Positions 1-6,594 of a DNA stretch of 6,606 nt are shown here, piece after piece (position 1 is the first letter of the stretch; every line of letters begins with the position of its first letter). The DNA comes from an uncultured Granulosicoccaceae bacterium (GTDB lineage Bacteria > Pseudomonadota > Gammaproteobacteria > CALCKW01). A program made the translations under genes and the position numbers. The stretch is from the NCBI GenBank assembly GCA_937941555.1, contig CALDHJ010000531.1, positions 1 to 6,606 of the forward strand, in the 5' to 3' direction. The notes below the pieces were generated by a model. The model did no database searches. It was not told the DNA's origin and was given only the letters and a program-made list of their open reading frames with translations.

Positions 1-1028
1 ACATCGATGTCTTCCTCGAACACGGTTTTCCACATCGCCGTGTTCGCCTGTCGCAGATCCGCGTAGTCATCGCCAGTGCTGGCAGCCGATGGATAGAAGA
101 TCTCGATGTGCTCACGCGTGCTGCCAGTCTCGAGCGGTTCGAGCACAATGGCAAAGGTGTGGTCGCGGTGCACACCGAGCAGCACGTTCGGATACACCGT
201 GATGTATTCGGCACCGGCGTCCCATTTGTCAGACAGATCCGGAAAGTCGGAAAACCGACGCCCGTCGTCGCTGAGCGTGGGGCGGTACACCATGGTGCCC
301 TGTCCCGAATAGTGATTCTCCGCGAGGATGTTGTAGTGGTCCTCGAGGCGCGAATAGGTGTTCAGCGCAGGATGGACCCACGGCAAGTGGTAGCTCTCGC
401 AATAGTTCTCCACCGCGAGCTTCCAGTTGGTTTTCACGTCGAGCGTGAAGCTCGAGTCAGCGCCTGAGTGGTAAAGCGGGTGATCGAATTCCTGCCAGCG
501 TGAGTGCAGATCTCCGCAGTAGTCTCTAAAGTCGGGAGCATCGCCCGACATATTGACAAACACGACCCCGAACCAGACTTCGGCTCGAAATTCGATCAGA
601 CCGGTCTGTGCCGGGTCGATGGCGTCGTGTGCGTTGTGGCCAGGCCCGCCCACGTGCGGTGTGCCTTTTAGAGAACCGTCGAGTCCGTAACACCAGGAAT
701 GGTAGGGGCAGCGAATCACGCCTTTGAGGTGCGTTGGCGCGTCGACCAGGATCATGCCCCGGTGACGGCAGGTGTTCTGGTAGACCCGCACACTGTCATC
801 GCGATCGCGCACCAACAGCAGCGGCACACCGAGAAATGTCAGCGGCTTGGCATCCCCGGCATTGGGTACATCCTTGGCAAAGCCCACCCCAGCCCAACCG
901 GCTGAGAACACCCGATCGCGCTCTGATTCGAACAGACTCGGGTCGGTGTAGCACGCGTTCGGCAAGCCCCGGGCGTGCTCGATATCGCGGGAAGCCATTT
1001 CAATTTCAGCGGACAGGGCTGCAAGCAT
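1..1028 (-). CDS. Rieske [2Fe-2S] non-heme iron oxygenase, alpha subunit (C-terminus beyond window)
   Basis: This is probably the catalytic subunit of a cytoplasmic Rieske-type mono- or dioxygenase that takes electrons from a separate reductase to activate O2. I read 342 codons. The Rieske cluster ligands are C87 and H89 (CRHRG) with C107 and H110 (CPYHSW). The catalytic domain carries NWK at 201-203 and then ENYCESYH, giving E211, H214 and H219 with the family spacing for the bridging carboxylate and two iron histidines. D340 in FEED is a likely third iron ligand, just before the window edge. Glutamate replaces the usual bridging aspartate, as in carnitine oxygenase CntA/YeaW, so a quaternary-amine substrate (choline, betaine or carnitine class) is plausible but unproven. 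The ATG start is preceded by GGAG with a 6-nt spacer; a second in-frame Met lies at residue 11. No reductase gene is in view. The family call is firm and the substrate is not. Confidence 0.93.
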   Translation of the reverse strand, partial: MLAALSAEIEMASRDIEHARGLPNACYTDPSLFESERDRVFSAGWAGVGFAKDVPNAGDAKPLTFLGVPLLLVRDRDDSVRVYQNTCRHRGMILVDAPTHLKGVIRCPYHSWCYGLDGSLKGTPHVGGPGHNAHDAIDPAQTGLIEFRAEVWFGVVFVNMSGDAPDFRDYCGDLHSRWQEFDHPLYHSGADSSFTLDVKTNWKLAVENYCESYHLPWVHPALNTYSRLEDHYNILAENHYSGQGTMVYRPTLSDDGRRFSDFPDLSDKWDAGAEYITVYPNVLLGVHRDHTFAIVLEPLETGSTREHIEIFYPSAASTGDDYADLRQANTAMWKTVFEEDID

Positions 1029-1034
1029 TGCGAT

Positions 1035-1038
1035 CTCC
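1035..1038 (-). promoter_or_regulatory. Ribosome binding site of the Rieske oxygenase gene
   Basis: GGAG lies 6 nt upstream of the ATG at 1028 on the minus strand. It favours this start over an in-frame GTG further upstream, which would add residues with no family resemblance. Confidence 0.6.
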
Positions 1039-1075
1039 AGGTCAGTCGGCCACCCATGGCGGCTCGGCACAGCGC

Positions 1076-1093
1076 GGATCGGCGAAGCGATCC
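1076..1093. repeat. Inverted repeat in the divergent intergenic region
   Basis: GGATCG and CGATCC form a perfect 6-bp inverted repeat around a 6-nt centre. It sits about 48 bp upstream of the Rieske gene start, in the leader or promoter zone shared with the divergent di-heme peroxidase gene. It could be a regulator binding site or a small leader hairpin. At this length and GC content chance is also possible. Confidence 0.3.
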
Positions 1094-1162
1094 CCGACAC
1101 TTCCGGCGAGCACGGCCCGTGCCCGCTTGGCGCGGAGTGTGCGCCTGCATTCCGGCATCCCC

Positions 1163-1189
1163 TTGTCTGATTTTGCCACCCTTTATGAT
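1163..1189 (+). promoter_or_regulatory. Candidate sigma-70 promoter of the di-heme peroxidase gene
   Basis: TTGTCT (1163-1168) and TATGAT (1184-1189) resemble -35 and -10 boxes, but the spacer is 15 bp, shorter than ideal. The -10 box matches consensus at five of six positions. If real, it puts transcription start near 1196. That would exclude the two upstream ATG codons at 1185 and 1188 as starts and support the GTG at 1278. Confidence 0.35.
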
Positions 1190-1277
1190 GACAGCGACAC
1201 GCACTGAACCGCGGAACTCCCCGGCCCGGTTCGGGTCTTGCACAGCGTGTGTCCCAGCACAGACCAATTTGCCTACC

Positions 1278-2876
1278 GTGATTCGGCTTCTGTTTGTTCT
1301 TGTATTGTCCAGCGCCCTGCTGATTCAGCCGTCACCGCTGCGCGCGTCAGACGCCGCCAGCTCGACCTTCTATCCGCGCACCCTGCAAAGTGAAAACGGC
1401 AGCACCACCACACTCACGCCCGAGCAAGAACCGGTAACAGTCCACCATCGCCGGTCCTGGACACTGTCGTATGACGGAGACGCGAGCAGCAGGGTTGCGC
1501 AGGTGCGCCTGCGTCTGCCGCGGCAGGGCATCGACATCAGCCCCACAGCAGAACGCCAGGCGGACGCTTGGCTGCTGCGTGACCTGCCGCTCGATCGTGT
1601 TGGTGTGTGGCTGCTCGACGTGCAATTCGAGGGCGACACGGGGATTGATCGCATCCGTTTCAAGCTTGCGGTCGACGAGCAGCCATTCGTCGTGTCAACC
1701 CGACCCAACGCCGGACAGGTCGCGCTGATCAAGGCGATGGCCCTGCCGCTGACAGAACCCGCACCACTCGATCCTGCGACCCGACATCGCGCCAAGCTCG
1801 GTCAGGCGCTGTTTTTCGATCCGCGCTTGAGTGCCTCCGCGCGCGAGTCGTGCGCAAGCTGCCACGTGCCGAGCCTCGCCTTCACGGACGGCAAGGCCCG
1901 CTCTCGCGTCGGCAGCCGCAATGCACCGAGCCTGATCGGCATCTCGGGCAATCGTTGGTTCAACCGCGATGGCAGCAAGGACAGCCTCTGGTCGCAGGCG
2001 CTCGGCCCGATCGAACACCCGGATGAACTCGGCCTCGACCGCGTGAGCCTGCTCCAGCGCATCTCACAGGTGGCGGCGTACCACGCCGACTACCAAACCG
2101 CCTTTGGCGAAGCACTCGACACCGATTGGCTGGCGGCGCTGCCAGCCGCGAGCCCGCTTGGCAACGCCAGCGAGCGCGGCGCATGGCACGCGCTCAAGCC
2201 AGCGCAACAACAGGCCATCGACCACCACTTCGCCAACGTCGGGAAACTGCTGGCGACCTACCAGGCCCAACTGATCGATCGGCCCTCTGCGTTCGATCGC
2301 CATGCCCACGCGCTCGACGCGGAATCAACACCCAACACGCAGCACCTGTCTGCTGACGCGCAACGCGGTCTGATGCTGTTCATCGGCTCACGCACACAAT
2401 GCCTCGACTGCCACGCGGGCACACGCATGAGCAACGGACAGTTTCACAACATCGGCACCGCGTCCCCGCTCGCGGAGAATCCCGACAGCGGGCGCCGCAG
2501 CGGGATAGCCAAGGTGCTCGACGACCCGTTCAATTGTTCGGCCGACGCACACAGCGCCGCCTCGGACTGCGAACACTTGGGCTCGGTCTGGCGCGTGGAA
2601 GTACCGTACTTGCTCAACGGTGCGTTTCTGACCCCGGGCTTGCGCAACGTCGCGCAAACCGGGCCGTGGTTTCACGATGGCAGTGCCACCACGCTCGAGG
2701 CGGTCATGGAACACTACCGATCGCCGCCAGCGAGCGTGAGTGGGCGCACCGAACACGAGCTCTCCCCTCTCGCCCTCTCCGACGAGGAGTTGAGCCAGAT
2801 CGTGGCGTTTCTCGAGAGTCTCGACGCCGACCCGATCGACGAACACTGGATCACGCCACCCGCCTTGGCCCGCTGA
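1278..2876 (+). CDS. Exported di-heme cytochrome c peroxidase / MauG-family protein
   Basis: The family reduces H2O2 or uses it to oxidise a partner protein in the periplasm through two covalent c-type hemes. With the GTG start the product is 532 aa. Residues 2-19 form a hydrophobic signal peptide, with likely cleavage after the LRA ending at residue 23. Residues 24-140 are a beta-rich extension absent from short family members. The first heme site is CASCH (192-196), preceded by LFFDPRLS; the second is CLDCH (375-379). The family landmarks ALGPIEHP (241-248), LRNVAQTGPWFHDG (455-468) and a C-terminal helix with LSDEELSQIVAFL are present. C420 and C431 may form a disulfide. The start is uncertain: there is no clear Shine-Dalgarno, and in-frame alternatives are TTG at 1269 and ATG at 1185 or 1188, the last two giving an overlong signal peptide n-region. 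The gene is divergent from the Rieske oxygenase and may share its regulation. Peroxidase versus MauG-like protein oxidation cannot be told from sequence alone. Confidence 0.9.
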   Translation: MIRLLFVLVLSSALLIQPSPLRASDAASSTFYPRTLQSENGSTTTLTPEQEPVTVHHRRSWTLSYDGDASSRVAQVRLRLPRQGIDISPTAERQADAWLLRDLPLDRVGVWLLDVQFEGDTGIDRIRFKLAVDEQPFVVSTRPNAGQVALIKAMALPLTEPAPLDPATRHRAKLGQALFFDPRLSASARESCASCHVPSLAFTDGKARSRVGSRNAPSLIGISGNRWFNRDGSKDSLWSQALGPIEHPDELGLDRVSLLQRISQVAAYHADYQTAFGEALDTDWLAALPAASPLGNASERGAWHALKPAQQQAIDHHFANVGKLLATYQAQLIDRPSAFDRHAHALDAESTPNTQHLSADAQRGLMLFIGSRTQCLDCHAGTRMSNGQFHNIGTASPLAENPDSGRRSGIAKVLDDPFNCSADAHSAASDCEHLGSVWRVEVPYLLNGAFLTPGLRNVAQTGPWFHDGSATTLEAVMEHYRSPPASVSGRTEHELSPLALSDEELSQIVAFLESLDADPIDEHWITPPALAR

Positions 2877-2883
2877 GCGCCCA

Positions 2884-3351
2884 TCAGCCGTCGAGCGTGC
2901 CGCTGCCGTGCGTGATCTCGGACCAGCCACAGTTGAAACGGATGACCGCGAAATCGGCCGGTTCGAAGGGTCGAATCGGCCCGTTGATCAACGCTTGGGC
3001 CAAGTCCGACACACCAGGGTTGTGTAGCACGAAGGCCACAACCGACAGCGCCTCGTCTACCCGCAACAACCGTTCGTACAGCACCATCGACGGCACTTCG
3101 TAGAGCGCGTCGTCGGCTTCGAACTGCGCGTCGGTCATGTCCGCCGCGCGCAAGAGTGCGCGGGCCGTTTCAGTCGTGCGCACCGCGGCGCTGGCGATGA
3201 CCTTGTCGGGCGACACACGCTTCGCGATGGCGGGCGCGACGACTGACAACTGTTGACGTCCCCGTTCACTCAGCGTGCGGACGAAATCGTTTCCACCCAT
3301 ACGCCCCGGTTCAGCGTGCGCGTGGCGCAAGAGCACCAGTTGGCGTGTCAT
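2884..3351 (-). CDS. sixA: SixA-type phosphohistidine phosphatase (histidine phosphatase family)
   Basis: This small cytoplasmic phosphatase belongs to the RHG/histidine phosphatase superfamily. SixA members remove phosphate from phosphohistidine, in E. coli from the phosphotransferase-system protein NPr or from ArcB. At 155 aa it is the normal length for SixA. LLRHAHAE carries R9 and the nucleophile H10, with alanine instead of the usual glycine after the histidine, which is common in SixA. R58 lies in AVRTTETA and the second catalytic histidine H110 in LHNPGVSDL. The start at 3351 is chosen because it overlaps the uvrB stop in ATGA and has GGGGGAG 5 nt upstream. An ATG 24 nt earlier is in frame but lies deeper in uvrB. 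It is probably translated by coupling with uvrB. Its stop is 7 bp from the convergent di-heme peroxidase gene. The family is firm; the true phosphoprotein partner is unknown. Confidence 0.9.
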   Translation of the reverse strand: MTRQLVLLRHAHAEPGRMGGNDFVRTLSERGRQQLSVVAPAIAKRVSPDKVIASAAVRTTETARALLRAADMTDAQFEADDALYEVPSMVLYERLLRVDEALSVVAFVLHNPGVSDLAQALINGPIRPFEPADFAVIRFNCGWSEITHGSGTLDG

Positions 3352-5351
3352 GCGCTCTCCCCCGGACCAAGCCATTGCTCACGCAGTGCACGGGCCTCGT
3401 CGCGCAGTGCTGCCGCTTCCTCGAACTCGAGGTTGCGGGCTTTCTCGTGCATGCGGGTCTCGAGCTTCTCGATCTCGGCCACAGCTTGTGAAGGGGTGAG
3501 ACGGGTTTGCGTTTTCGGCCGCTTGCGGCCACCGCGACCGCCGCGCACGATGCCGCCGAGCTCCATGATATCGGTCACGCGCTTGCGGATGGTCGAGGGG
3601 TCAATGCCGTGTTCGGTGTTGTGTGCGCGTTGTTTCTCCCGGCGCCGCTCGGTTTCGGCCATAGCCGTCTTCATCGCACCGGTGATCCTGTCGGCGTAGA
3701 GAATCGCACGCCCCTCGACGTTGCGCGCGGCACGGCCAATCGTCTGGATCAGTGAACGCTCGGAGCGCAAGAAGCCCTCCTTGTCGGCGTCGAGGATGGC
3801 CACCAGTGACACCTCAGGCATATCGAGACCCTCACGAAGCAGGTTGATGCCGACCAACACATCGAACTCACCAAGGCGCAGATCGCGGATGATCTCGACA
3901 CGCTCAACGGTATCGATGTCGGAGTGCAGGTAACGCACCTTCACTCCGTGTTCGGCAAGGTAGTCGGTGAGGTCTTCTGACATGCGCTTGGTCAGGGTGG
4001 TCACCAACACACGGCTGTCGGTTGCGACCACCTTGCCGATCTCGCTCAGGAGATCGTCCACCTGGGTCGACACGGGCCGCACCTCGACTTCCGGGTCGAG
4101 CAGACCGGTCGGCCGCACCACCTGCTCGGCTACCTGATCGCTTCGACGTGCCTCGTAGTCGCTCGGGGTTGCCGACACGAACACGGTCTGCGGCATCATT
4201 GCCTCGAATTCGTCAAACCGCAGCGGGCGGTTGTCGAGCGCGGACGGCAGTCGGAAGCCGTAATTGACCAGATTCTCCTTGCGCGAACGGTCACCTTTGT
4301 ACATTGCACCGAGCTGCGGCACGGTGACATGGCTCTCGTCGATGAAGAGCAACGCGTCTTGCGGCAGATAGTCGAACAGGCACGGTGGCGGCTCGCCCGC
4401 GGCGCGCCCGGACAGGTAGCGGGAGTAGTTCTCGATACCGCTGCAGTAACCCAGCTCGTGGATCATCTCGAGGTCATAGCGCGTGCGCTGCTCCAGTCGC
4501 TGCGCCTCGACAAGCTTGTTCTGCTCTCGCAGCACGTCTAGCCGCACATTGAGCTCCTCACGAATTTCCTCAACCGCATCCATCAGGACATCACGCGGCG
4601 TGACGTAGTGGGTCTTGGGGTATATCGTCAGGCGCGGCACGGTGCGCAGGATCTCGCCCGTCAACGGGTCGAACCAGCGAAGGGATTCGATCTCGTCGTC
4701 AAAGAGTTCCACCCGCACTGCCTCGCCATCGGATTCCGCCGGGTGGATGTCGATGATCTCGCCGCGCACCCGATAGCATCCACGACCCAGCTCCATGTCG
4801 TTGCGGGTGTACTGCAGTTCGGCGAGTCGGCGTAGCAACTGGCGCTGGTCGATAATCGAGCCGCGCGCGAGGTGCAACACCATCTTGTGGTACGACTGTG
4901 GGTCGCCCAGACCGTAGATCGAGGACACAGTCGCCACGATCACGGCATCGCGGCGCTCGAACAGGGTTTTGGTCGCCGAGAGCCGCATCTGCTCGATGTG
5001 CTCGTTGACCGAGGCATCTTTCTCGATGAAGAGGTCCGACGCCGGCACATAGGCCTCGGGCTGGTAGTAATCGTAATAAGAGACGAAATACTCGACCGCG
5101 TTGTTCGGAAAGAACTCCTTCATCTCACCGTAGAGCTGCGCCGCGAGCGTCTTGTTCGGCGCGAGAATCATCGCCGGGCGCTGGTGCTCCTGCACGATGT
5201 TTGCGATCGTGAAGGTCTTGCCCGAGCCCGTCACCCCGAGCAGGGTCTGGTAGGCGAGCCCGCCATTGATGCCGTCGTTAAGCGTTGCGATCGCCGTGGG
5301 CTGGTCACCCGCCGGGGTCATGGTCTGGTTGATCTGAAACGCGCGTTCCAC
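3348..5351 (-). CDS. uvrB: UvrABC excinuclease subunit B (nucleotide excision repair)
   Basis: UvrB is the damage-verifying ATPase loaded by UvrA onto DNA; it then recruits UvrC for dual incision. The product is 667 aa, a full-length family member. Visible elements are Walker A GVTGSGKT (39-46), the damage-probing beta-hairpin region with the Tyr-rich [16 protein letters not shown] (88-103), Walker B LLFIDESH (334-341), the helicase-like motif [11 protein letters not shown] (390-400), motif V region [12 protein letters not shown] (502-513), motif [11 protein letters not shown] (536-544), and a C-terminal UVR domain (about 624-659) that binds UvrC. The start codon is GTG, with GAGGG 6 nt upstream, and begins at the usual family N-terminus. 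The stop overlaps the SixA-type gene, so the two are likely one transcript. The tRNA-Asn gene is divergent about 60 bp upstream. I see no E. coli-type LexA box (CTGT-N8-ACAG) in that gap. Identity is essentially certain. Confidence 0.99.
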   Translation of the reverse strand: MERAFQINQTMTPAGDQPTAIATLNDGINGGLAYQTLLGVTGSGKTFTIANIVQEHQRPAMILAPNKTLAAQLYGEMKEFFPNNAVEYFVSYYDYYQPEAYVPASDLFIEKDASVNEHIEQMRLSATKTLFERRDAVIVATVSSIYGLGDPQSYHKMVLHLARGSIIDQRQLLRRLAELQYTRNDMELGRGCYRVRGEIIDIHPAESDGEAVRVELFDDEIESLRWFDPLTGEILRTVPRLTIYPKTHYVTPRDVLMDAVEEIREELNVRLDVLREQNKLVEAQRLEQRTRYDLEMIHELGYCSGIENYSRYLSGRAAGEPPPCLFDYLPQDALLFIDESHVTVPQLGAMYKGDRSRKENLVNYGFRLPSALDNRPLRFDEFEAMMPQTVFVSATPSDYEARRSDQVAEQVVRPTGLLDPEVEVRPVSTQVDDLLSEIGKVVATDSRVLVTTLTKRMSEDLTDYLAEHGVKVRYLHSDIDTVERVEIIRDLRLGEFDVLVGINLLREGLDMPEVSLVAILDADKEGFLRSERSLIQTIGRAARNVEGRAILYADRITGAMKTAMAETERRREKQRAHNTEHGIDPSTIRKRVTDIMELGGIVRGGRGGRKRPKTQTRLTPSQAVAEIEKLETRMHEKARNLEFEEAAALRDEARALREQWLGPGESA
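3357..3363 (-). promoter_or_regulatory. Shine-Dalgarno of sixA inside the 3' end of uvrB
   Basis: GGGGGAG lies 5 nt before the sixA ATG and within the last codons of uvrB. With the 4-bp ATGA overlap it points to translational coupling or re-initiation, and it decides the sixA start. Confidence 0.65.
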
Positions 5352-5357
5352 TGGCCA

Positions 5358-5362
5358 CCCTC
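5358..5362 (-). promoter_or_regulatory. Ribosome binding site of uvrB
   Basis: GAGGG lies 6 nt before the GTG at 5351 and supports that non-ATG start, which also matches the normal UvrB N-terminus (MERAF). Confidence 0.65.
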
Positions 5363-5370
5363 TCTATGCC

Positions 5371-5392
5371 TTGACCGCTCTGGAACGGTCAA
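5371..5392. repeat. 22-bp palindrome between uvrB and tRNA-Asn
   Basis: TTGACCG (5371-5377) and its exact reverse complement CGGTCAA (5386-5392) flank an 8-nt centre. The left arm doubles as the -35 box of the tRNA promoter, and the whole palindrome is 20 bp upstream of the uvrB start. It could be an operator acting on both directions, a leader hairpin for uvrB, or a side effect of two -35-like boxes facing each other. Confidence 0.55.
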
Positions 5393-5397
5393 CTATA
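5392..5397 (-). promoter_or_regulatory. Possible -10 box for uvrB
   Basis: On the minus strand this reads TATAGT, four of six consensus positions plus an A/T-rich flank, and it overlaps the tRNA -10 box in the opposite direction. Start of transcription near 5385 would give uvrB a leader of about 35 nt including its Shine-Dalgarno and the palindrome. No convincing -35 is present at 16-18 bp, so this is tentative. Confidence 0.25.
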
Positions 5398-5411
5398 TTG
5401 GGCAGCTTAGT

Positions 5412-5487
5412 TCCCCGATAGCTCAGTTGGTAGAGCAAATGACTGTTAATCATTGGGTCGCAGGTTCGAGTCCTGCTCGGGGAGCCA
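5412..5487 (+). tRNA. tRNA-Asn (anticodon GUU)
   Basis: The 76-nt cloverleaf folds completely. The acceptor stem is TCCCCGA with TCGGGGA, the discriminator base is G at 5484, and CCA is encoded at 5485-5487. The D arm is GCTC/GAGC with an 8-nt AGTTGGTA loop. The anticodon stem is AATGA/TCATT around loop CTGTTAA, giving anticodon GTT at 5445-5447. The variable loop is GGGTC, and the T arm is GCAGG/CCTGC around TTCGAGT. Bases around the anticodon resemble bacterial tRNA-Asn. It is transcribed away from uvrB. No hairpin terminator follows, only a short TTTT at 5491-5494. tRNA 3' ends are common integration sites, which is relevant because the DNA beyond changes composition. Confidence 0.98.
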
Positions 5488-5678
5488 AATTTTCCAGTAC
5501 CGCGCCGCACGCTGCCTGAGCCCGAGCGCCCCTCCCCCCTGATACCCAACCGAACGAGCGCATCTCACGCGATCTCCACGCACGCGCCCGTTACGCCGAG
5601 GCAACGCGTCGCCCTGCTCTGCCACCCAGCTCGAAAGCCATTCCCGATTCACACCGTCCCCCCAATTCATGGGCGCTG
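5488..5678. other. Gene-free GC-rich spacer downstream of tRNA-Asn
   Basis: About 190 bp at close to 68-70% GC, with C-rich runs on the plus strand. I see no protein-like reading frame, terminator hairpin or repeat. Minus-strand frames crossing it run into the antisense of the tRNA and are spurious. Confidence 0.5.
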
Positions 5679-6120
5679 GTGCATGCCAGACAACACGCTC
5701 GATATGATCACCCAATTGCCTTCAAAGCCGCCTTCGCCCGGAACCTCAAGCGGTCGGAGCATGACACCTTGCAGGTGCAATGGCGGGAATCTTTCAACCA
5801 GCCAGTTAACGGGCACCACATTACGTTTCGAGACCCAGACTACACCGGTCTGGATAGCGGCGGCTACGTTGACTTATACACGGTGGAACGTTCTGGCAGT
5901 CTGAGGGATACGTACGGTTACACCGTTCCGGCAGTGCCTCCAGGCGAACCAATGCGGCGCAGTCAGCTGGGGCATCAACCGGACGCAATGGCGAGACATC
6001 TTCCCCGACCTCCAGATCGTCGGTGACGGTATTAACGCCAGGATATCGGAAATTCGATTAACCAACACGCTGCCACCAGGCGCTGTTGTTGTCGAATACC
6101 TAGACGCCTGCATTTGCTGA
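5679..6120 (+). pseudogene. Unrecognised protein remnant, apparently broken by a +1 frameshift
   Basis: I do not recognise this protein. The first part, in the frame starting with GTG at 5679, reads like a real soluble beta-rich protein near residues 50-75, with stretches such as HHITFRDPDYTGLDSGGY, and ends at a stop at 6024-6026. A second frame, one base ahead, is open from 5905 to the TGA at 6118-6120. It has no start codon of its own but reads protein-like at its end (SWGINRTQWRDIFPD, then TLPPGAVVVEYLDACIC) with mostly C or G at third positions. Joining the two with one skipped base between 5905 and 6023 gives about 146 aa. This would fit a decayed or mis-sequenced gene; two unrelated chance frames are also possible. 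No signal peptide is evident, and ATG at 5683 opens the alternative frame but hits a stop at 5902-5904. GC is about 50-60%, lower than in the neighbouring genes. Confidence 0.35.
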
Positions 6121-6138
6121 AACCAGGCTAGTGCTGAA

Positions 6139-6153
6139 TGGGGTCGAGCCCCA
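6139..6153. repeat. Small GC hairpin 18 nt after the frame-broken gene
   Basis: TGGGG and CCCCA pair around TCGAG. On the plus strand it is followed by GAAAAAAC, not a T-run, so it is not a standard intrinsic terminator for the gene remnant upstream. It may still be a 3'-end structure. Confidence 0.3.
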
Positions 6154-6190
6154 GAAAAAACACCCTGACCCGCCGATGCGTTGCACACTG

Positions 6191-6202
6191 CAGCGACCGG
6201 AT
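6191..6202. repeat. 12-bp direct repeat, copy 1
   Basis: CAGCGACCGGAT occurs here and again at 6583-6594, 392 bp apart, with no longer shared flank. It is too short to name as an attachment or transposon repeat. Confidence 0.4.
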
Positions 6203-6582
6203 CAATTGCCATGCAGCAGGACGACAACACAACTCCTGAGACTGCCTCACAATTCTCGGAAAAACTGCTCTATCCATGCCAGTGTCGCAACAGCTCTGCC
6301 TGAGCAATCGACGCCAAACGGTAACAACCGAAAAGCCGACACTACGCGATGCTGTTCAAGCAAAAGAGGCAATTATCAGGGCTGTTTTCGGCGCGACCAT
6401 GCTCATGCGACTGTGTCGCGGCAGTCCGAATATGACGCGCCGTGCATTTTGACAACCCTCCGCCTCCGAGCTGCCCACTCTCGCTCGCACAAAAAACGCA
6501 CCGTCGGGTCGACACCGCTTACTGCCGGGCTTGTATTCCACTTTGCAATAAAGGGAATAACGCAAACATATTCCGCCACTCC

Positions 6583-6594
6583 CAGCGACCGGAT
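6583..6594. repeat. 12-bp direct repeat, copy 2
   Basis: Exact second copy of the 12-mer at 6191-6202, close to the window end. What lies beyond cannot be seen. Confidence 0.4.

Larger units (their letters stand above)
5371..5399 (+). promoter_or_regulatory. Sigma-70 promoter of tRNA-Asn
   Basis: TTGACC (5371-5376), a 17-bp spacer and TATATT (5394-5399) make a near-consensus promoter directly ahead of the tRNA. Predicted transcription start is about 5406, leaving a leader of only about 6 nt. The segment after the -10 is GGGCAGC, a GC-rich discriminator of the kind linked to stringent control of stable RNA genes; that regulatory reading is inference. Confidence 0.75.

Noticed and set aside
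839..1267. Minus-strand 142-aa frame in the divergent intergenic region
   Set aside because: It overlaps the Rieske gene in another frame and its product is rich in Arg, Cys and Pro without family motifs.
975..1277. Full open frame upstream of the di-heme peroxidase as coding (633-aa version)
   Set aside because: It overlaps the start of the Rieske gene on the other strand, and the added residues would sit before a classic signal peptide.
5371..5392. Palindrome as an intrinsic terminator
   Set aside because: The loop is followed by CTATATT on one strand and GGCATAGAG on the other; there is no T-run, and it sits between divergent genes.
4872..5519. Long plus-strand frame across uvrB 5' end and tRNA (215 aa)
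   Set aside because: It is a high-GC shadow of uvrB on the opposite strand and runs through the tRNA; no protein-like motifs.
5446..5715. Minus-strand frames whose products contain antisense-tRNA strings such as EQDSNLRPND
   Set aside because: These are well-known spurious translations of the complement of a tRNA gene; the cloverleaf on the plus strand is complete.
6139..6153. Hairpin GGTCGAGCC as a copy of the tRNA T-arm marking an attachment site
   Set aside because: Resemblance to the tRNA-Asn T-arm is limited to a few bases of loop and the acceptor sequence is not repeated.
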